This document shows, piece by piece, positions 61,179 through 64,000 of a DNA stretch of 64,000 nt. Source of the DNA: Thermohalobaculum sp039821125 (GTDB lineage Bacteria; Pseudomonadota; Alphaproteobacteria; Rhodobacterales; Rhodobacteraceae); the NCBI GenBank assembly GCA_039821125.1, contig JBCBOR010000003.1, positions 108,930-172,929 of the forward strand, given 5' to 3'. Position 1 is the stretch's first letter, and each line of letters begins with the position of its first letter. Both the position numbers and the translations under genes were made by a program. Under the pieces are notes generated by a model. That model did not search any database, was not told where the DNA came from, and was given only the letters and a program-made list of their open reading frames with translations.

Positions 61179-62687
61179 GTGCTGTTCGCGGACGACCTCA
61201 CATCCTTTGCGCCGCTCAGGGCGGGCGATGACCGGATCGGTGTAATCGATGTCGGGTCGAACTCGGTCCGCATGGTGGTGTTCGAGGGCGGGCGCCGCTG
61301 TCCGGCGATGGTGTTCAATGAAAAGGTGCTCTGCGGACTTGGTGCGGAACTGGGCAAGACCGGTCGGTTGGCGCCTGTGGGCCGCGAGAGGGCGCTGAGA
61401 GCGATCCAGAGATTCATGACCCTGGCGCAGGGCCTCCGGGTCGGCTCTTTGGTCGGGGTTGCGACAGCGGCTCTGCGCGAGGCCGAGGATGGCGTGGCCT
61501 TTGGCGAGCAGATCCGCGAGGAGACGCGGCTCAACCTCCAGATTATCTCGGGTGAGGACGAGGCCCGCCTCGCGGCGCAGGGCGTTCTGTTCGGCGACCC
61601 GGAGGCGTCCGGTCTGGTGATCGACCTTGGCGGCGCGTCGATGGAGATCTGCCCGATTGTCAATGGTGAGCCGTTGACCGGCGTGACGACACGGCTTGGG
61701 CCGCAGCGGTTGGCCAGCGCCAACGGCGATCGCACGGACATGCGCGAGATGATCGACACGGCGCTGACGCCCGTCGCGCAGGATTTCGCGGCCCACAGCC
61801 ATCGGCTTAATCTTGTGGGCGGCGCGTGGCGTGCGCTTGGCCGGGTTCAGCTACACCTCACCGGTCATCCGCTCACGATCCTGCATGAATACGAGATCGC
61901 TGCCGATGAAGCCCATGATCTCGCGCTTTGGACGGCGCAGGCGGACAGTGAGATGCTGGCGAGCATGCCCGGTGTTCCCGGTGGTCGGGTCGGGACCCTG
62001 CCGCAGGCCGCGTTCCTCCTGAGTGCCTTGCTCGACCATTTCGAGCCGGATGATCTGAAAATATCCGGCTTCGGGCTGCGGGAGGGCGTCTGCTATGACT
62101 ATCTGCCCGATCTGGTCCGGGCCCAGAGCCCGTTGATCTCGACCTGCCGCGGGCAGGAGCGGACGCGCGCCCGCGCACCCGGCTTCGGCGCGGAACTGGC
62201 CGATTGGCTGATGCCGGTCATGGCGCCGGAGACGCCTGCGGAAGAACGGCTGATCCGTGCCGCCTGTCATCTGGTTGATGTCTCGTGGCGAGCGCACCCG
62301 GATTACCGGGCGACCTCGTGCCTCGAGGTTGTGACGCGGGCAAATGTCTCCAGCGCGGGCCATGCCGGCCGGGCCTTCATGGCGGCGGCCCTGCTAACCC
62401 GCTACAAGGGCGGGCGCAAGGCGCTGTCAGGGGCGCCGTTCCTCAAGCTTCTGGCGGATGCGCAGGTTGAACAGGCCATGCGCCTTGGCGCGCTGATGCG
62501 GCTTGGTGCGACGATTGCCGGGACGACCCGGGGTTATCTCGAGCATTGTCCGATCCGTCTGGATGACGATCTCGTTCTGATCCCCGATGCGACCGGGCAG
62601 CACGTCCTCGGCGAGGAAATCGACAAACGGCTGGCACAGGCGGCCCGTGCCTTCGGGGTGAGTGCTGCGGTGATCGCGCCCGAGTGA
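61179..62687 (+). CDS. ppx: Exopolyphosphatase (Ppx/GppA family)
   Basis: Degrades polyphosphate from the chain end, opposing ppk; ASKHA fold. It has 502 residues: IGVIDVGSNSVRMVVFEGG (phosphate-1 loop), VGVATAALREAEDG, IISGEDEARLAAQGVLFG and VIDLGGASMEICPI (phosphate-2 loop), then a C-terminal HD-like helical part. The GTG at 61179 is a tentative start about 20 residues before the first loop. It lies 104 bases after ppk. Confidence 0.92.
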   Translation: MLFADDLTSFAPLRAGDDRIGVIDVGSNSVRMVVFEGGRRCPAMVFNEKVLCGLGAELGKTGRLAPVGRERALRAIQRFMTLAQGLRVGSLVGVATAALREAEDGVAFGEQIREETRLNLQIISGEDEARLAAQGVLFGDPEASGLVIDLGGASMEICPIVNGEPLTGVTTRLGPQRLASANGDRTDMREMIDTALTPVAQDFAAHSHRLNLVGGAWRALGRVQLHLTGHPLTILHEYEIAADEAHDLALWTAQADSEMLASMPGVPGGRVGTLPQAAFLLSALLDHFEPDDLKISGFGLREGVCYDYLPDLVRAQSPLISTCRGQERTRARAPGFGAELADWLMPVMAPETPAEERLIRAACHLVDVSWRAHPDYRATSCLEVVTRANVSSAGHAGRAFMAAALLTRYKGGRKALSGAPFLKLLADAQVEQAMRLGALMRLGATIAGTTRGYLEHCPIRLDDDLVLIPDATGQHVLGEEIDKRLAQAARAFGVSAAVIAPE

Positions 62688-62778
62688 TGGCACCTCGACC
62701 AGCCCCGAGGACCGTCTTGCACGGGTTCGCCATACCGCCTACACACCAGCGCTGACACGACTATTGGAGGCTGAGGCC

Positions 62779-64000
62779 ATGCGCCTGTCCCGCTATTTCC
62801 TGCCGGTGCTGAAGGAAACACCGGCCGATGCCCAGATCGTCTCGCACCGGCTGATGCTGCGGGCGGGCATGATCCGCCAGGCCAGCGCCGGGATCTACTC
62901 GTGGCTGCCGCTTGGCTACAAGGTGCTGCGCCGGATCGAGCAGATCGTCCACGAGGAACAGCAGCGCGCGGGCGCGATCCCGATCCTGATGCCGACCATC
63001 CAGTCCGCCGATCTCTGGCGCGAGAGCGGTCGGTACGATGGCTATGGCGCCGAGATGCTGCGCATCCGTGACCGGCATGACCGCGATATGCTCTACGGGC
63101 CCACGAACGAAGAGCAGGTGACGGAGATTTTCCGCGCCTATGCCGGTTCGTATCGCGACGTGCCGAAGATCCTCTACCACATCCAGTGGAAGTTCCGGGA
63201 CGAGGTCCGGCCCCGGTTCGGCATCATGCGCGGGCGCGAGTTTCTGATGAAGGACGCCTATTCCTTTGATCTGGACAAGGAGACGGCGCTGCACTCCTAC
63301 AACCAGATGTTGGTCGCATACCTGAAGACCTACGAACGTATGGGGCTGCAGGCCTTCCCGATGAAGGCCGAGACCGGGCCGATTGGCGGCGACTACTCCC
63401 ACGAGTTGCTGGTGTTGGCCGATACCGGCGAGTCCGAGGTCTTCTACGATGCGCGCTGTCTGGATCTGAAGTTCGGCGACCGGCAGGTCGATTGGGATGA
63501 CAAGGCCGAGCTGCAGGGCGTCTATGATGAATGGTCGGCCATGTACGCGCGAACCGAGGATACCCACGATCAGGCCGCCTTCGAGGCCGGAGTGCCGGAG
63601 GAGCGCCGCCGGTCGTCCCGGGCCATCGAGGTCGGGCAGCTTTTCTACTTCGGCACCAAGTATTCCGAACCGATGGGGTGCGTGGTGACGACGCCGGACG
63701 GCGAGAAGGTGCCGGTGCATATGGGCAGTTACGGCGTTGGGGTCAGCCGTCTCGTCGGTGCGATCATCGAGGCAAGCCATGACGACAAAGGCATCATCTG
63801 GCCGGAAGGCGTGACGCCGTTCCACGCGGGGATCGTCAATCTGCGCCAGGGCGACACCGCGTCTGATGCCGCCTGCGGCGAGATCTACTCGGAACTCACA
63901 CGGTCCGGGCTGGACGTGCTCTACGATGACCGCGACGCAAGGGCCGGCGACAAGTTCAACACCATGGATCTGATTGGTCTTCCCTGGCGCATCACCGTTG
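62779..64000 (+). CDS. proS: Prolyl-tRNA synthetase (3' end beyond window)
   Basis: Class II synthetase that charges tRNA-Pro. About 407 residues are visible. It starts MRLSRYFLPVLKETPADAQI; motif 1 lies in the early part, motif 2 in FRDEVRPRFGIMRGREFLMKDAY (with TNEEQVTEIF before it), and motif 3-like HMGSYGVGVSRLVGAIIEA near residue 315. The region between motifs 2 and 3 is short and lacks the large editing insert, the compact form usual in alphaproteobacteria. The anticodon-binding domain begins at the edge. GGAGG precedes the ATG. Confidence 0.96.
   Translation, partial: MRLSRYFLPVLKETPADAQIVSHRLMLRAGMIRQASAGIYSWLPLGYKVLRRIEQIVHEEQQRAGAIPILMPTIQSADLWRESGRYDGYGAEMLRIRDRHDRDMLYGPTNEEQVTEIFRAYAGSYRDVPKILYHIQWKFRDEVRPRFGIMRGREFLMKDAYSFDLDKETALHSYNQMLVAYLKTYERMGLQAFPMKAETGPIGGDYSHELLVLADTGESEVFYDARCLDLKFGDRQVDWDDKAELQGVYDEWSAMYARTEDTHDQAAFEAGVPEERRRSSRAIEVGQLFYFGTKYSEPMGCVVTTPDGEKVPVHMGSYGVGVSRLVGAIIEASHDDKGIIWPEGVTPFHAGIVNLRQGDTASDAACGEIYSELTRSGLDVLYDDRDARAGDKFNTMDLIGLPWRITV

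Overview
The window looks like chromosomal DNA of a marine-type alphaproteobacterium of the Rhodobacterales (Roseobacter-like). The G+C content is high. The order rseP-bamA-ompH-fabZ-lpxA-lpxI-lpxB, the use of LpxI, the nrdR-ribD-ribE-ribBA-ribH-nusB set, the miaA/ilvB neighbourhood, two Hint-domain proteins and the AI-2E-hda-ppk-ppx run all fit that group. This assignment is inference from gene content; no rRNA is present, and no tRNA, CRISPR array, transposase or integrase was recognised. No gene-free stretch exceeds 300 bases.

Layout. 1-2.8 kb: an RND efflux pump (permease cut by the window edge) with its adaptor. 2.9-6.4 kb: a variable zone with a glutathione transferase preceded by a tandem 11-bp repeat, an orphan BrnA-like protein, an A+T-rich insert carrying one unknown gene, and a CoA transferase whose 3' end appears replaced at the insert border. 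6.5-17.4 kb: TPR protein and BamB, then ilvC, a phytase-like esterase, a HupE/UreJ protein, ilvN and ilvB with two sulfotransferase genes wedged between ilvN and ilvB. ilvB is preceded by a branched-chain leader peptide and attenuator. 17.6-21.5 kb: small unknown protein, Hint-domain protein 1, miaA, a possible papain-fold protein and an SDR. 21.7-28.8 kb: rpsB-tsf, then an insert separating them from pyrH-frr (cytochrome P460, FNR-box globin, aminotransferase, enolase-superfamily enzyme, and a GNAT/class IV aminotransferase reading frame broken by an amber codon).

28.8-40.9 kb is one long forward run for nucleotide metabolism, translation recycling, isoprenoid and phospholipid synthesis and envelope assembly: pyrH, frr, uppS, cdsA, dxr, rseP, bamA, ompH/skp, fabZ, lpxA, lpxI, lpxB. 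It meets Hint-domain protein 2 head-on. 42-52.7 kb (mainly reverse) holds the riboflavin genes nrdR, ribD, ribE, ribBA, ribH and nusB, interrupted by capsule genes (kpsS, a Wza-like lipoprotein, kpsC), a PhyH-type dioxygenase and a small cytochrome c. 52.8-64 kb: an EAL protein, an ADP-ribosylglycohydrolase, glyA, nadK, an AI-2E family transporter, hda, ppk, ppx and the start of proS.

Most genes are housekeeping. The unusual parts are the 11-bp repeat, the A+T-rich insert with its junction, the ilvB attenuator, the papain-like candidate, the amber-broken aminotransferase, the FNR-box globin next to cytochrome P460, and the pair of Hint genes sharing an upstream element.
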